Positions 49,068 through 57,261 of a stretch of DNA of 64,000 bases are shown here, piece by piece; within the stretch, counting starts at the first letter, position 1; each line of letters opens with the position of its first letter. The position numbers and the translations under genes were made by a program. The notes beneath the pieces are model-generated. The model worked only from the letters and a program-made list of their open reading frames with translations, had not been told where the DNA came from and searched no databases. The DNA lies in assembly GCF_900100005.1 (NCBI RefSeq), contig NZ_FNEB01000001.1, positions 682,001 to 746,000 on the forward strand. Direction: 5' to 3'. Source of the DNA: Lutimaribacter saemankumensis (GTDB taxonomy: Bacteria; Pseudomonadota; Alphaproteobacteria; Rhodobacterales; Rhodobacteraceae).

Positions 49068-49519
49068 TGGCCTTCGCCCCCGTTGCCCGATACGAATTTG
49101 AGCAGCAGCGACACGAGGCTGACCGAGCTTTGCGTATCCTCGATCTCGGATCCGGGCTCCAGGTTGAACGGAGAGCCACCCGGCATGATTTCCACGAAAT
49201 TCCCGCCAAGCAGCCCTTCGGACGACACGATCACCGCGCTGTCGTCGGGGATTTCGATCCCGTTCGCGACCGAAAAAGTCGTGTCCGCCCGGAATGTCTG
49301 CGGGTTCAGCGCAATGTCGGTCACGGTGCCGATCTTGACCCCGGCCAGGCGCACGTCGGTCCCTACATTGACACCTTCGATGGACCGGAAGGACGCCGAC
49401 AGCGGGTAGCCCGCGGTCGAGGTGGCAAACCCGGTCGTCTGCCCCGTATAGACCACAAAGCCGATGGCGGCCGCCAGAACCGCGCCGCCGACCAGGATTT
49501 CGGTGGAGGAATGCGACAT
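49064..49519 (-). CDS. MlaD-family lipid-transport protein
   Basis: The 151-residue protein starts MSHSSTEILVGGAVLAAAIG, an uncleaved N-terminal anchor, followed by the MCE/MlaD domain (ASFRSIEGVNVGTDVRLAGV, KIGTVTDIALNPQTFRADTT, GLLGGNFVEIMPGG). MlaD hexamers in the inner membrane pass phospholipids between membranes with MlaFEB; the other subunits are not in this window. It lies 4 nt after the NDUFA12-type gene and overlaps DUF2155 as ATGA. Shorter than E. coli MlaD (183), lacking the long C-terminal helix. Confidence 0.9.
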   Translation of the reverse strand: MSHSSTEILVGGAVLAAAIGFVVYTGQTTGFATSTAGYPLSASFRSIEGVNVGTDVRLAGVKIGTVTDIALNPQTFRADTTFSVANGIEIPDDSAVIVSSEGLLGGNFVEIMPGGSPFNLEPGSEIEDTQSSVSLVSLLLKFVSGNGGEGQ

Positions 49520-49523
49520 GGTC

Positions 49524-49907
49524 TTATTCCGGGCTCCAGGCCTCGTAATCGCGACGTTCGGCCGGTTGCGCGCGCCGGATCGACCCTGCCGGCGCATAGG
49601 CCAGCGGTGTGCCCGTCAGGTTTTCCTGATGCGGTTTTTCCCATGGCTTGTGCTGCAGGGGGCGTTCACTGGGCGCCTCGTCGAAGGTGTGGTGCAGCCA
49701 GCCGTGCCAATCGGGGCTGATGCGGCTCGCCTCGACCTCGCCGTTGAAGATCACCCAGCGGCGCTTGCCGTCGCGCGAGCGGTAAAAGATGTTGCCCTGC
49801 TCGTCTTCGCCGACTTTCACACCCTTGCGCCACGTGTAGAGTTGCGTGCCAAGGGTTTGGCCGTTCCACCAAGTGAAGATGCGCTTGATAAAGGTGGTGA
49901 TGCCCAT
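49524..49907 (-). CDS. NADH:ubiquinone oxidoreductase subunit NDUFA12 (B17.2) family
   Basis: The 127-residue protein [20 protein letters not shown], then [51 protein letters not shown], matches mitochondrial B17.2/NDUFA12, an accessory subunit of complex I present in alphaproteobacteria. ATG 49905-49907 is chosen for homology; the frame extends further upstream without homology. The gene is far from any nuo cluster here and heads a three-gene operon with MlaD and DUF2155. Confidence 0.93.
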   Translation of the reverse strand: MGITTFIKRIFTWWNGQTLGTQLYTWRKGVKVGEDEQGNIFYRSRDGKRRWVIFNGEVEASRISPDWHGWLHHTFDEAPSERPLQHKPWEKPHQENLTGTPLAYAPAGSIRRAQPAERRDYEAWSPE

Positions 49908-50094
49908 GGGTGCCTCCGAAAATATCGCCCCTGATATGGCGCATTCGGGCTGCAACGTCCAGTGCGAAACCGGGGTTGCGCGCCCTGGCCGACAAGGCTT
50001 TTCCCCTGCGCCGCCCCAATTACGCCTGATCCAAATGTCACGCAGGGCGCGCTGCATCCGATTGTGTGGCGTTGATGATGCGAAAGGACGCGTA

Positions 50095-50544
50095 ATGAGT
50101 TTCAGGTTGGCAATCGCCGTGGTCGGCGCAACGGGTGCTGGACTTTGCGGGATCGCCGCGAAAAGCGGCGCACTTCAGGACTTCGGGGTCGACAAGGCAT
50201 GGTTCGAACCGTCGAAGGCACAAAGCCTGATGGCCGGATTCGGTGGCGGAACGTCCGGCTTGCCCGCGTCGGTCACCGGCAGCAAGGGCGCCAAATTCGT
50301 GCCGGTCCCGACCCGGGAAAGCGAAGAACCTGCCACCACCCGACGGGATGCCTACAAATCCCAGCGCGACATGGCTCTGCAAGCGGCGGGCATCCACACC
50401 GGCCCCGACCCCCGCGTGGGTCACAGCCTCGATGCCCTGAAGATGCGGCAAAAGGACGAGAGGGGCCAACTCGGCATCGAAGACATCGGGATGGACGCCA
50501 TGATCAAGGATATCGAGGACAAGATACGCACCAACGATTTCTGA
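50095..50544 (+). CDS. Hypothetical protein with N-terminal hydrophobic segment
   Basis: The 149-residue protein starts [20 protein letters not shown], a likely signal or anchor, then a polar, low-complexity region ([20 protein letters not shown], then [20 protein letters not shown]) and ends [28 protein letters not shown] before ATG 50095 is a fair ribosome site. I do not recognise a family; many roseobacters carry such a gene beside clpX. Convergent with clpX. Confidence 0.6.
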   Translation: MSFRLAIAVVGATGAGLCGIAAKSGALQDFGVDKAWFEPSKAQSLMAGFGGGTSGLPASVTGSKGAKFVPVPTRESEEPATTRRDAYKSQRDMALQAAGIHTGPDPRVGHSLDALKMRQKDERGQLGIEDIGMDAMIKDIEDKIRTNDF

Positions 50545-50567
50545 TCCCCCATCACGGATACGAAAAA

Positions 50568-50590
50568 GGGGCCTGACGGCCCCTCTTGTT
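50568..50590. terminator. Terminator between the hypothetical gene and clpX (convergent)
   Basis: GGGGCC (50568-50573) pairs with GGCCCC (50578-50583), loop TGAC, preceded by five A and followed by TCTTGTTT, so it can act on both strands. Confidence 0.7.
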
Positions 50591-50607
50591 TGGCGATGGC
50601 GGCGGTC

Positions 50608-51873
50608 TTACCCCGCGTTCGCGCCTTCCTTTTTCTTGTCCGAGTAGATCAGCAAGGGCTTGGCGTCCGAGGTCACCGCCTCTTCGTTCACCACGACTTC
50701 CTGCACATCCGAAAGGCTGGGAAGCTCGAACATCGTGTCCAGAAGGATGTCTTCCAGGATCGACCGCAGGCCCCGCGCCCCTGTCTTGCGCTGGATCGCG
50801 CGCTTGGCGATCGCGGTCAGCGCGTCGTCGGTAAAGGTAAGCTGCACGTCTTCCAGCTCGAACAGGCGCTGGTACTGCTTGACCAGTGCGTTCTTGGGCT
50901 CGGTCAGGATGGTGACAAGCGCATCCTCATCCAGGTCTTCCAGGGTCGCGATCACCGGCAGACGGCCGACGAATTCGGGGATCAGACCGAATTTCAGCAG
51001 GTCTTCGGGTTCGAGCTCGGCAAAAAGCTCCCCAACCCGGCGCGCATCGGGGTCTTTCACATCGGCGCCAAAGCCCATGGCGCTGCCCTTGCCGCGCTGC
51101 GCGATGATCCGGTCAAGGCCCGCGAAGGCACCGCCACAGATGAACAGGATGTTCGTCGTGTCGACCTGCAGGAATTCCTGTTGCGGATGCTTGCGGCCAC
51201 CTTGCGGCGGAACGCTGGCAACCGTGCCTTCCATCAGCTTCAGCAGCGCCTGCTGCACACCCTCGCCCGAAACGTCACGGGTGATCGACGGGTTTTCCGA
51301 CTTGCGCGTGATCTTGTCGACCTCGTCGATATAGACGATGCCGCGCTGCGCGCGTTCCACGTTGTATTCGGACGCCTGCAGCAGCTTGAGGATGATGTTT
51401 TCGACATCCTCGCCGACATAGCCCGCTTCGGTCAGCGTGGTGGCATCGGCCATGGTGAACGGCACATCGAGGATGCGCGCCAGCGTCTGCGCCAGCAGCG
51501 TCTTGCCGCAACCGGTCGGACCGATCAGCAGGATGTTGGATTTCGCCAGCTCGATATCGCTGGATTTCGCGGCGTGGTTCAAACGCTTGTAGTGGTTGTG
51601 AACCGCGACGGACAGAACGCGCTTGGCCATCGCCTGGCCGATCACGTAATCGTCCAGCACGTCGCAGATGTCCTTGGGCGTCGGCACGCCGTCCGTGGAT
51701 TTCAGCCCCGCGCTCTTGGTTTCCTCGCGGATGATGTCCATGCAGAGTTCGACGCATTCGTCGCAGATGAACACCGTAGGGCCTGCGATCAGCTTGCGCA
51801 CTTCATGCTGGCTCTTGCCGCAAAAGCTGCAATAGAGGGTGTTCTTGCTGTCGCCGCCGGAATTCGTCGCCAT
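50608..51873 (-). CDS. clpX: ATP-dependent Clp protease ATP-binding subunit ClpX
   Basis: The 421-residue protein has an N-terminal four-cysteine zinc domain ([24 protein letters not shown]), Walker [13 protein letters not shown], pore loop GYVGEDVEN, Walker [15 protein letters not shown] and sensor segments to the C-terminus. Length matches E. coli ClpX (424). Unfoldase feeding ClpP in the cytoplasm. It lies 132 nt downstream of clpP; a hairpin (ACCGGCTTT/GGCCGG) occupies the gap around 51904-51920. In alphaproteobacteria ClpXP controls the cell cycle. Confidence 0.97.
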   Translation of the reverse strand: MATNSGGDSKNTLYCSFCGKSQHEVRKLIAGPTVFICDECVELCMDIIREETKSAGLKSTDGVPTPKDICDVLDDYVIGQAMAKRVLSVAVHNHYKRLNHAAKSSDIELAKSNILLIGPTGCGKTLLAQTLARILDVPFTMADATTLTEAGYVGEDVENIILKLLQASEYNVERAQRGIVYIDEVDKITRKSENPSITRDVSGEGVQQALLKLMEGTVASVPPQGGRKHPQQEFLQVDTTNILFICGGAFAGLDRIIAQRGKGSAMGFGADVKDPDARRVGELFAELEPEDLLKFGLIPEFVGRLPVIATLEDLDEDALVTILTEPKNALVKQYQRLFELEDVQLTFTDDALTAIAKRAIQRKTGARGLRSILEDILLDTMFELPSLSDVQEVVVNEEAVTSDAKPLLIYSDKKKEGANAG

Positions 51874-52005
51874 GTCGTACCTTTCGGGCCTCGTCGTGCA
51901 GTGAGCCGGCCAAAGCCGGTGTCTTGCGCTGGGACAAGCCTAGAACAGCCGCCCAGCGCCGACAATGCGAAATTTATACCGCACCGGCGGGGTGCGGCAC
52001 CTGTG

Positions 52006-52635
52006 TTACTTGTCGTCTTCGCCGGTGTTGCGGCTTGCGACGATCTCGTCGATCAGGCCCCATGCCTTGGCGTCTTCGGGGCTCATGAAATTGTCGCGCT
52101 CCAGCGCGGCCTCGACCGTTTCCAGATCCTGACCGGTGTGTTTCACGTAGATCTCGTTCAGCCGGCGCTTCAGCTTCAGCGTTTCCTCGGCGTGGATCAT
52201 GATGTCGGTCGCCTGGCCCTGGTAGCCGCCCGAGGGCTGGTGCACCATGATCCGGCTGTTGGGCAGGCTGAACCGCATGCCCTTTTCGCCCGCCGTCAGC
52301 AGCAGCGACCCCATCGACGCCGCCTGCCCGATCACCAGCGTGCTGACCTTGGGCTTGATGTACTGCATCGTGTCATAGATCGACAGCCCCGAGGTCACCA
52401 CGCCGCCCGGGCTGTTGATGTACATCGAGATTTCCTTGGACGGGTTTTCCGCCTCAAGGTGCAGCAACTGCGCCACGATCAGCGACGACATGCCGTCATG
52501 AACCGGGCCGTTCACGAAAATGATGCGTTCCTTCAGGAGGCGCGAAAAGATGTCATAGGCGCGCTCGCCCCGGCTCGTCTGCTCGACCACCATGGGCACC
52601 AGAGTGTTCATGTAAATGTCTAGAGGATCTTTCAT
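52006..52635 (-). CDS. clpP: ATP-dependent Clp protease proteolytic subunit ClpP
   Basis: The 209-residue serine protease begins [20 protein letters not shown], with [20 protein letters not shown], catalytic Ser in [15 protein letters not shown], His in [18 protein letters not shown] and Asp in the downstream helix region. I chose ATG 52633-52635 for homology; the upstream extension to 52680 adds unrelated residues. Fourteen subunits form the degradation chamber for ClpX or ClpA substrates. Upstream of clpX in the same direction. Confidence 0.97.
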   Translation of the reverse strand: MKDPLDIYMNTLVPMVVEQTSRGERAYDIFSRLLKERIIFVNGPVHDGMSSLIVAQLLHLEAENPSKEISMYINSPGGVVTSGLSIYDTMQYIKPKVSTLVIGQAASMGSLLLTAGEKGMRFSLPNSRIMVHQPSGGYQGQATDIMIHAEETLKLKRRLNEIYVKHTGQDLETVEAALERDNFMSPEDAKAWGLIDEIVASRNTGEDDK

Positions 52636-52809
52636 TTCCGCCCGCCTGCTTAAGGTTTGTCGCTGATGATTAGCTTTCACTTCCTAACGGAGTCTTAGTG
52701 TTGCGCCCAAGGGGCTGCAAGGGGGCGCGGACCAGATTGCATCCGCGCTTGTCGCCCGGCCGGCACGTCCTAGCTGTCCGCTTCCGTAACGTTGCAACAG
52801 GGCGGACAG

Positions 52810-54003
52810 ATGGATTTTCCCGCGACACGCACAGCCGCGCTTGAAAAACTCAACGCTTTCGTTCCGCGCGCCGGGGCCGATTATGCCCGGCTGCGCAACT
52901 ATGACCACGGGGCGGGCAAACACGAAAACGTGTCTACGCTGTCACCCTACATCCGCCATCGCCTGCTGACCGAACCCGAGGTTCTGGCAGCGGTGCTGGG
53001 CCGCCATTCCCCCCGTGCGGCCGACAAGTTCGTGGCCGAGGTGTTCTGGCGCACCTATTGGAAGGGCTGGCTGGAAATGCGCCCGTCCGTCTGGCTGGAT
53101 TACCGCGCGGGTGTCCTGCGCGCCTGGGACCGCGTGCAATCGGAAACCGGCTTGCGCCGCACCTGGGAACAGGCCTGCCTGGGTCAGACGGGCATTGACG
53201 CCTTCGATGCCTGGGCACGCGAACTGGCGCAAACCGGCTATCTGCACAACCACGCGCGCATGTGGTTCGCGTCGATCTGGGTTTTCACCCTGCGCCTGCC
53301 ATGGCAACTGGGCGCCGATTTCTTCCTGCGCCACCTACTGGACGGCGATCCGGCGTCGAACACGCTGTCCTGGCGCTGGGTCGAGGGCTTGCAGACCAGG
53401 GGCAAGACATACCTCGCGCGGCAGTCGAACATCGCCAAATTCACCGGGCAGCGGTTCCGCCCACAGGGCCTTGCACCGGATGCCCCTGCGCTTGACGGCC
53501 CGCCCAACCCGCCGCCCCTGCCCGCGCCGACGGGCGATACGCCCGACATGGCGCGCCCGAGCGCGCTGATCCTGCACGAGGACGATCTGAGCCCCGGTTT
53601 CCTGTTCGATCGCGGCCTGCGCCCCGTCGCAACGGCGCTGGTGCGCGCCACGGCGCAGCGCAGCCCGCTGGCAGTGTCCGAAAATGTCCATGCTTTCGCC
53701 GCGCAGGCGCTGCAGGACGTGCAGGCGCGATGGGGTGAAAGACTGGGCGCGGTGAGCGTGATCGAGGACGCCACCGACCTGCGCGCCTGGGTCGAAGAGG
53801 CGGGCACGGAACAGGTCGTGACGCCCTATGCCCCTGTCGGCCCGGTTTCGGAAATGCTGGGTGCCGTTCAGGCAGACCGCCCCCTTTTGCGCTGTCTGCG
53901 CGATTTCGACGCCAGGGCATGGCCCCACGCCACGCATGGATTTTTCCGGTTCAAGGAACACATCCCCGATCTGCTGGCCGCCTTGAACCTCCCCGCGCGC
54001 TAG
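52810..54003 (+). CDS. Photolyase/cryptochrome-like FAD-binding protein with reversed domain order
   Basis: The protein has about 397 residues. The N-terminal half (about 1-220) is a photolyase-type FAD-binding helical domain: NYDHGAGKHENVSTLSPYIR, HRLLTEPEVLAAVLG, VFWRTYWKGWLEMRPSVW, TGYLHNHARMWFASIW, SNTLSWRWVEGLQTRGKTY. After a Pro-rich linker (about 235-260) comes an alpha/beta domain (ALILHEDDLSPGFLFDRGLR ... GTEQVVTPYAPVGPVSEML) resembling the antenna domain normally at the N-terminus of photolyases. So the order appears swapped. It might repair UV lesions or sense light; neither is proven. ATG 52810 is used. It is convergent with the SAP-like gene. Confidence 0.7.
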   Translation: MDFPATRTAALEKLNAFVPRAGADYARLRNYDHGAGKHENVSTLSPYIRHRLLTEPEVLAAVLGRHSPRAADKFVAEVFWRTYWKGWLEMRPSVWLDYRAGVLRAWDRVQSETGLRRTWEQACLGQTGIDAFDAWARELAQTGYLHNHARMWFASIWVFTLRLPWQLGADFFLRHLLDGDPASNTLSWRWVEGLQTRGKTYLARQSNIAKFTGQRFRPQGLAPDAPALDGPPNPPPLPAPTGDTPDMARPSALILHEDDLSPGFLFDRGLRPVATALVRATAQRSPLAVSENVHAFAAQALQDVQARWGERLGAVSVIEDATDLRAWVEEAGTEQVVTPYAPVGPVSEMLGAVQADRPLLRCLRDFDARAWPHATHGFFRFKEHIPDLLAALNLPAR

Positions 54004-54007
54004 GGCG

Positions 54008-54259
54008 TCAGCCGCGCAGGGCGGCGATCAACTCGTCCTTTGTCAGGTCGCTGCGGCCGTCGACATCCAGCTCCTGCGCGCGCCGATAGAGCGCGTCTTT
54101 CGTCCACTCTTCGTAAGGCGCGGCCTTGCCGCCCTTTCTTGACGGGTGCTGATCCCTGGATGCCTGCGCATTCGCGATACGCGCGGATTTTTCCTTGGAA
54201 TAGCCCTTGTCGCGCAATGCCTCGTAGGTGTCTTCGTCCTTGATGCTGGGATTTGGCAT
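54008..54259 (-). CDS. Small SAP/Rho-N-like protein (DUF7218-type)
   Basis: The 83-residue basic protein starts MPNPSIKDEDTYEALRDKGY, then SKEKSARIANAQASRDQHPS, and ends ELDVDGRSDLTKDELIAALR, a helix-extended-helix typical of SAP or Rho N-terminal modules that bind nucleic acid. The first half resembles DUF7218 plant-stress-type proteins found widely in bacteria. A GGAGCGAGAGCC ribosome site precedes ATG 54259. Convergent with the photolyase-like gene, 4 nt between stops. Function inferred. Confidence 0.65.
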   Translation of the reverse strand: MPNPSIKDEDTYEALRDKGYSKEKSARIANAQASRDQHPSRKGGKAAPYEEWTKDALYRRAQELDVDGRSDLTKDELIAALRG

Positions 54260-54393
54260 GGCTCTCGCTCCTTTCCGGTTTCGGTGCGATCACTTCATGA
54301 CACTAGTCCGAAGGCTACAGCCGTCCATGCGCGTGGCCCCGACCCTGCCAAGAGTCATTGCACGCCGGGTGATGCGGCTCTATATGCGCGCAC

Positions 54394-56001
54394 ATGCTTG
54401 ACGCCGCTTCAAACCGCCCCGACCTGCCGCCCGAAATCGCGCGGCGCCGCACCTTTGCGATCATCTCGCACCCGGATGCGGGCAAGACGACCTTGACGGA
54501 AAAGTTCCTGCTTTACGGTGGCGCGATCCAGATGGCCGGACAGGTCCGCGCCAAGGGCGAGGCGCGACGCACGCGCTCGGACTTCATGAAGATGGAACAG
54601 GACCGCGGGATTTCGGTCTCCGCCTCGGCAATGTCGTTCGATTTCAAGACGTTCCGATTCAATCTTGTGGACACGCCCGGCCACTCGGATTTCAGCGAAG
54701 ACACCTATCGCACCCTTACGGCGGTGGACGCGGCGATCATGGTGATCGACGGCGCCAAGGGCGTGGAAAGCCAGACGCAGAAACTGTTCGAGGTCTGCCG
54801 CCTGCGCGACCTGCCGATCCTGACCTTCTGCAACAAGATGGACCGCGAAAGCCGCGACACGTTCGAAATCATCGACGAAATCCAGGAAATGCTGGCCATC
54901 GACGTGACCCCGGCAAGCTGGCCCATCGGCATGGGGCGCGATTTCCTGGGCTGCTACGACATGCTGCATGACCGGCTGGAACTGATGGACCGCGCCGACC
55001 GCAACAAGGTGGCGGAATCCATCCAGATCGACGGGTTGGACGATCCCACGCTGGCCGAACACGTCCCCGCGCACCTGTTGGAAAAGCTGCGCGAAGAGGT
55101 CGAAATGGCGCGCGAATTGCTGCCCGCGCTCGATCCGCAATCGGTGCTCGAAGGGCACATGACGCCGATCTGGTTCGGCTCGGCCATCAACTCGTTCGGG
55201 GTCAAGGAACTGATGGACGGGATTGCCGAATACGGCCCCGAGCCGCAGCCGCAATCGGCAGAACCGCGCCAGATTTCCCCTGATGAAACAAAGGTTTCGG
55301 GCTTTGTCTTCAAGGTGCAGGCCAACATGGACCCCAAGCACCGCGACCGCGTGGCCTTTGTCCGGCTGGCCTCGGGGCATTTCAAGCGCGGAATGAAACT
55401 GACCCATGTGCGCAGCAAGAAACCGATGACCGTGTCGAACCCGGTGATGTTCCTGGCCTCCGACCGCGAACTGGCCGAGGAAGGCTGGGCCGGCGACATC
55501 ATCGGCATTCCGAACCACGGTCAGCTTCGCATCGGCGACACCCTGACCGAGGGCGAGGCCCTTCGCGTCACCGGCATCCCGTCCTTCGCGCCGGAACTGC
55601 TGCAAACCTGCCGCGCGGGCGATCCGATGAAGGCCAAGCATCTTGAAAAGGCGCTCATGCAATTCGCCGAGGAAGGCGCCGCCAAGGTGTTCAAGCCCTC
55701 GTTCGGTTCGGGCTTTATCGTGGGGGTCGTCGGCGCGCTGCAATTCGAGGTTCTGGCCAGCCGGATCGAGCTGGAATACGGCCTGCCCGTCCGGTTCGAA
55801 TCCTCGCAATTCACCAGTGCACGCTGGGTCACCGGCCCCAGGGACGCGGTCGACAAGTTCACCGCCGCCAACAAGCAGCACATCGCCCACGATCATGACG
55901 GCGACATCGTGTACCTGACCCGCCTGCAATGGGATATCGACCGGATCGAACGCGATTACCCGGACGTGAAACTGTCGGCGACCAAGGAAATGATGGTCTA
56001 G
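54394..56001 (+). CDS. prfC: Peptide chain release factor 3
   Basis: The 535-residue GTPase has P-loop SHPDAGKTTLTEKFLLYGGA, switch I/II ending DTPGHSDFSEDTYRTLTAVD, NKMD (TFCNKMDRESRD) and a C-terminal half typical of RF3 (GSGFIVGVVGALQFEVLASR). Length matches E. coli PrfC (529). It removes RF1/RF2 from terminated ribosomes. The next gene starts 4 nt after its stop. ATG 54394 fits the family start. Confidence 0.95.
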   Translation: MLDAASNRPDLPPEIARRRTFAIISHPDAGKTTLTEKFLLYGGAIQMAGQVRAKGEARRTRSDFMKMEQDRGISVSASAMSFDFKTFRFNLVDTPGHSDFSEDTYRTLTAVDAAIMVIDGAKGVESQTQKLFEVCRLRDLPILTFCNKMDRESRDTFEIIDEIQEMLAIDVTPASWPIGMGRDFLGCYDMLHDRLELMDRADRNKVAESIQIDGLDDPTLAEHVPAHLLEKLREEVEMARELLPALDPQSVLEGHMTPIWFGSAINSFGVKELMDGIAEYGPEPQPQSAEPRQISPDETKVSGFVFKVQANMDPKHRDRVAFVRLASGHFKRGMKLTHVRSKKPMTVSNPVMFLASDRELAEEGWAGDIIGIPNHGQLRIGDTLTEGEALRVTGIPSFAPELLQTCRAGDPMKAKHLEKALMQFAEEGAAKVFKPSFGSGFIVGVVGALQFEVLASRIELEYGLPVRFESSQFTSARWVTGPRDAVDKFTAANKQHIAHDHDGDIVYLTRLQWDIDRIERDYPDVKLSATKEMMV

Positions 56002-56005
56002 GGCC

Positions 56006-56614
56006 ATGCCCCTGCAGAACCGCGTCCTGCCCACAGGCGAGATCGTCGCAAACCCGGCGCGCGGGTTTTTCATGGGCAATCGCGGCATCCTGCATGACGA
56101 CGACCGCCAACTCGGGACAGCGCGCTGGCGGCACCAGAATTGGGTGTGCTGCGTGCTGGATTTCAAGGGACGGCGCCGGCCGGTGATGAAGCCGGGCGCA
56201 TATACCGAACTTTTCTTTCTGGACGAGGCGGTCGCCCTTGCTGCCGGCCATCGTCCATGCGCCGAGTGCCGCCGCGCGGTTTACCTGCGATTCCGCGCGG
56301 TTTGGGAAGCGGTGCACGGCCCCGTCGCCAACGCCGCGGCGATCGACCGCCATCTGCACCGCCACCGCGTGACCCGCACGAGAAACCAAATCCGCCAAAC
56401 CGCCCCCGCCGGCAGCTTGCCGCCCGGCACGTTCATGATGCTGGATGACGTGCCGCATCTTGTCACGCCCGATGCGGTCCGCCCCTATGCCCCCTCGGGC
56501 TATGGCAGCCCGCGGCAAACACCGCGGGGCATGGTCGAGGTTCTGACACCCAAGCCGATCGTGGCGGTCCTCGGTGCGGGCTTTCGCCCGATCCTGCATC
56601 ACAGTGCCGGCTGA
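56006..56614 (+). CDS. Hypothetical protein with Ada-like CxxC motif
   Basis: The 202-residue protein starts MPLQNRVLPTGEIVANPARG, then FFMGNRGILHDDDRQLGTAR. The motif AAGHRPCAECRRAVYLRFRA (C-x2-C next to R-x-C) recalls zinc-binding DNA-repair modules such as Ada-like domains. The central part includes WVCCVLDFKGRRRPVMKPGA, then YTELFFLDEAVALA. Homologs I recall are conserved in alphaproteobacteria without defined role. It lies 4 nt after prfC, so cotranscribed. Confidence 0.65.
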   Translation: MPLQNRVLPTGEIVANPARGFFMGNRGILHDDDRQLGTARWRHQNWVCCVLDFKGRRRPVMKPGAYTELFFLDEAVALAAGHRPCAECRRAVYLRFRAVWEAVHGPVANAAAIDRHLHRHRVTRTRNQIRQTAPAGSLPPGTFMMLDDVPHLVTPDAVRPYAPSGYGSPRQTPRGMVEVLTPKPIVAVLGAGFRPILHHSAG

Positions 56615-56725
56615 CCGCTTCAAAGGCGAAACGGGGGCTTTTTCCGTTCGTCCCCATGGGTTTGACCGGTTGCGCGGCGGCGGCGCGCGCGCCATTCTGC
56701 CAGGACGCAGTCAAAGGATGCCCGA

Positions 56726-57217
56726 ATGACCATGCTTTCCCGCGATCTTGTGGCCAAGGCCCTGTCCGTGGATGCCGACAGCCTTCCGCCAGGAGACCTA
56801 CCGCTGGACCGCCTGGCGCAAAGGTTGCTAGGCTATCTGCGCGACACCGCAGACGACGACCCATCGGAAGAGGCGCTGCGCGACCACCCGGATGCATGGA
56901 CCTATGCGCTGAGCGATGCACTGTGCGAAACACACCCCGACATCGCTTTCGAACTTGTCCGCGACCTGATCCGCATATGCGCCACGCCCGACGATATCGC
57001 GCTGGTCGCGGCCGGCCCGCTCGAGGATCTGATCGTGCAGCACGGCCCCGACCTGATCGCCGCGATCGAACAGGAGGCCGCAGGGTCCGCCCGCTTTCGA
57101 TTTGCCCTGTCCGGCGTCTGGCAGCGCGATGCCAACCCGTTTGTCTGGGCCCGGATCGAGGCCGCGCGCGCCGACGGGCCGGATCTCGATGCGGGCGACC
57201 CTCTTCCACCGGCCTGA
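56726..57217 (+). CDS. DUF6869-like helical protein
   Basis: The 163-residue acidic, helical protein contains AFELVRDLIRICATPDDIAL, then VAAGPLEDLIVQHGPDLIAA, IEQEAAGSARFRFALSGVW, a pattern I associate with DUF6869. AAAGGATGCCCGA before ATG 56726 is a good ribosome site. It precedes the tandem glycosyltransferases by 44 nt and may be cotranscribed with them. Function unknown. Confidence 0.65.
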   Translation: MTMLSRDLVAKALSVDADSLPPGDLPLDRLAQRLLGYLRDTADDDPSEEALRDHPDAWTYALSDALCETHPDIAFELVRDLIRICATPDDIALVAAGPLEDLIVQHGPDLIAAIEQEAAGSARFRFALSGVWQRDANPFVWARIEAARADGPDLDAGDPLPPA

Positions 57218-57261
57218 CAGGCCATCTTGCGCAATCCAAGGGCACAGGCCATCTTCGCGCC

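Noticed and set aside
54409-56166. 585-codon minus-strand frame opposite prfC
   Set aside because: Mirror frame of prfC; product is low-complexity, His/Arg-rich and without homology.
56656-57261. Upstream extension of the glycosyltransferase frame
   Set aside because: Covers the DUF6869-like gene in another frame and lacks homology; ATG 57262 is the sensible start.
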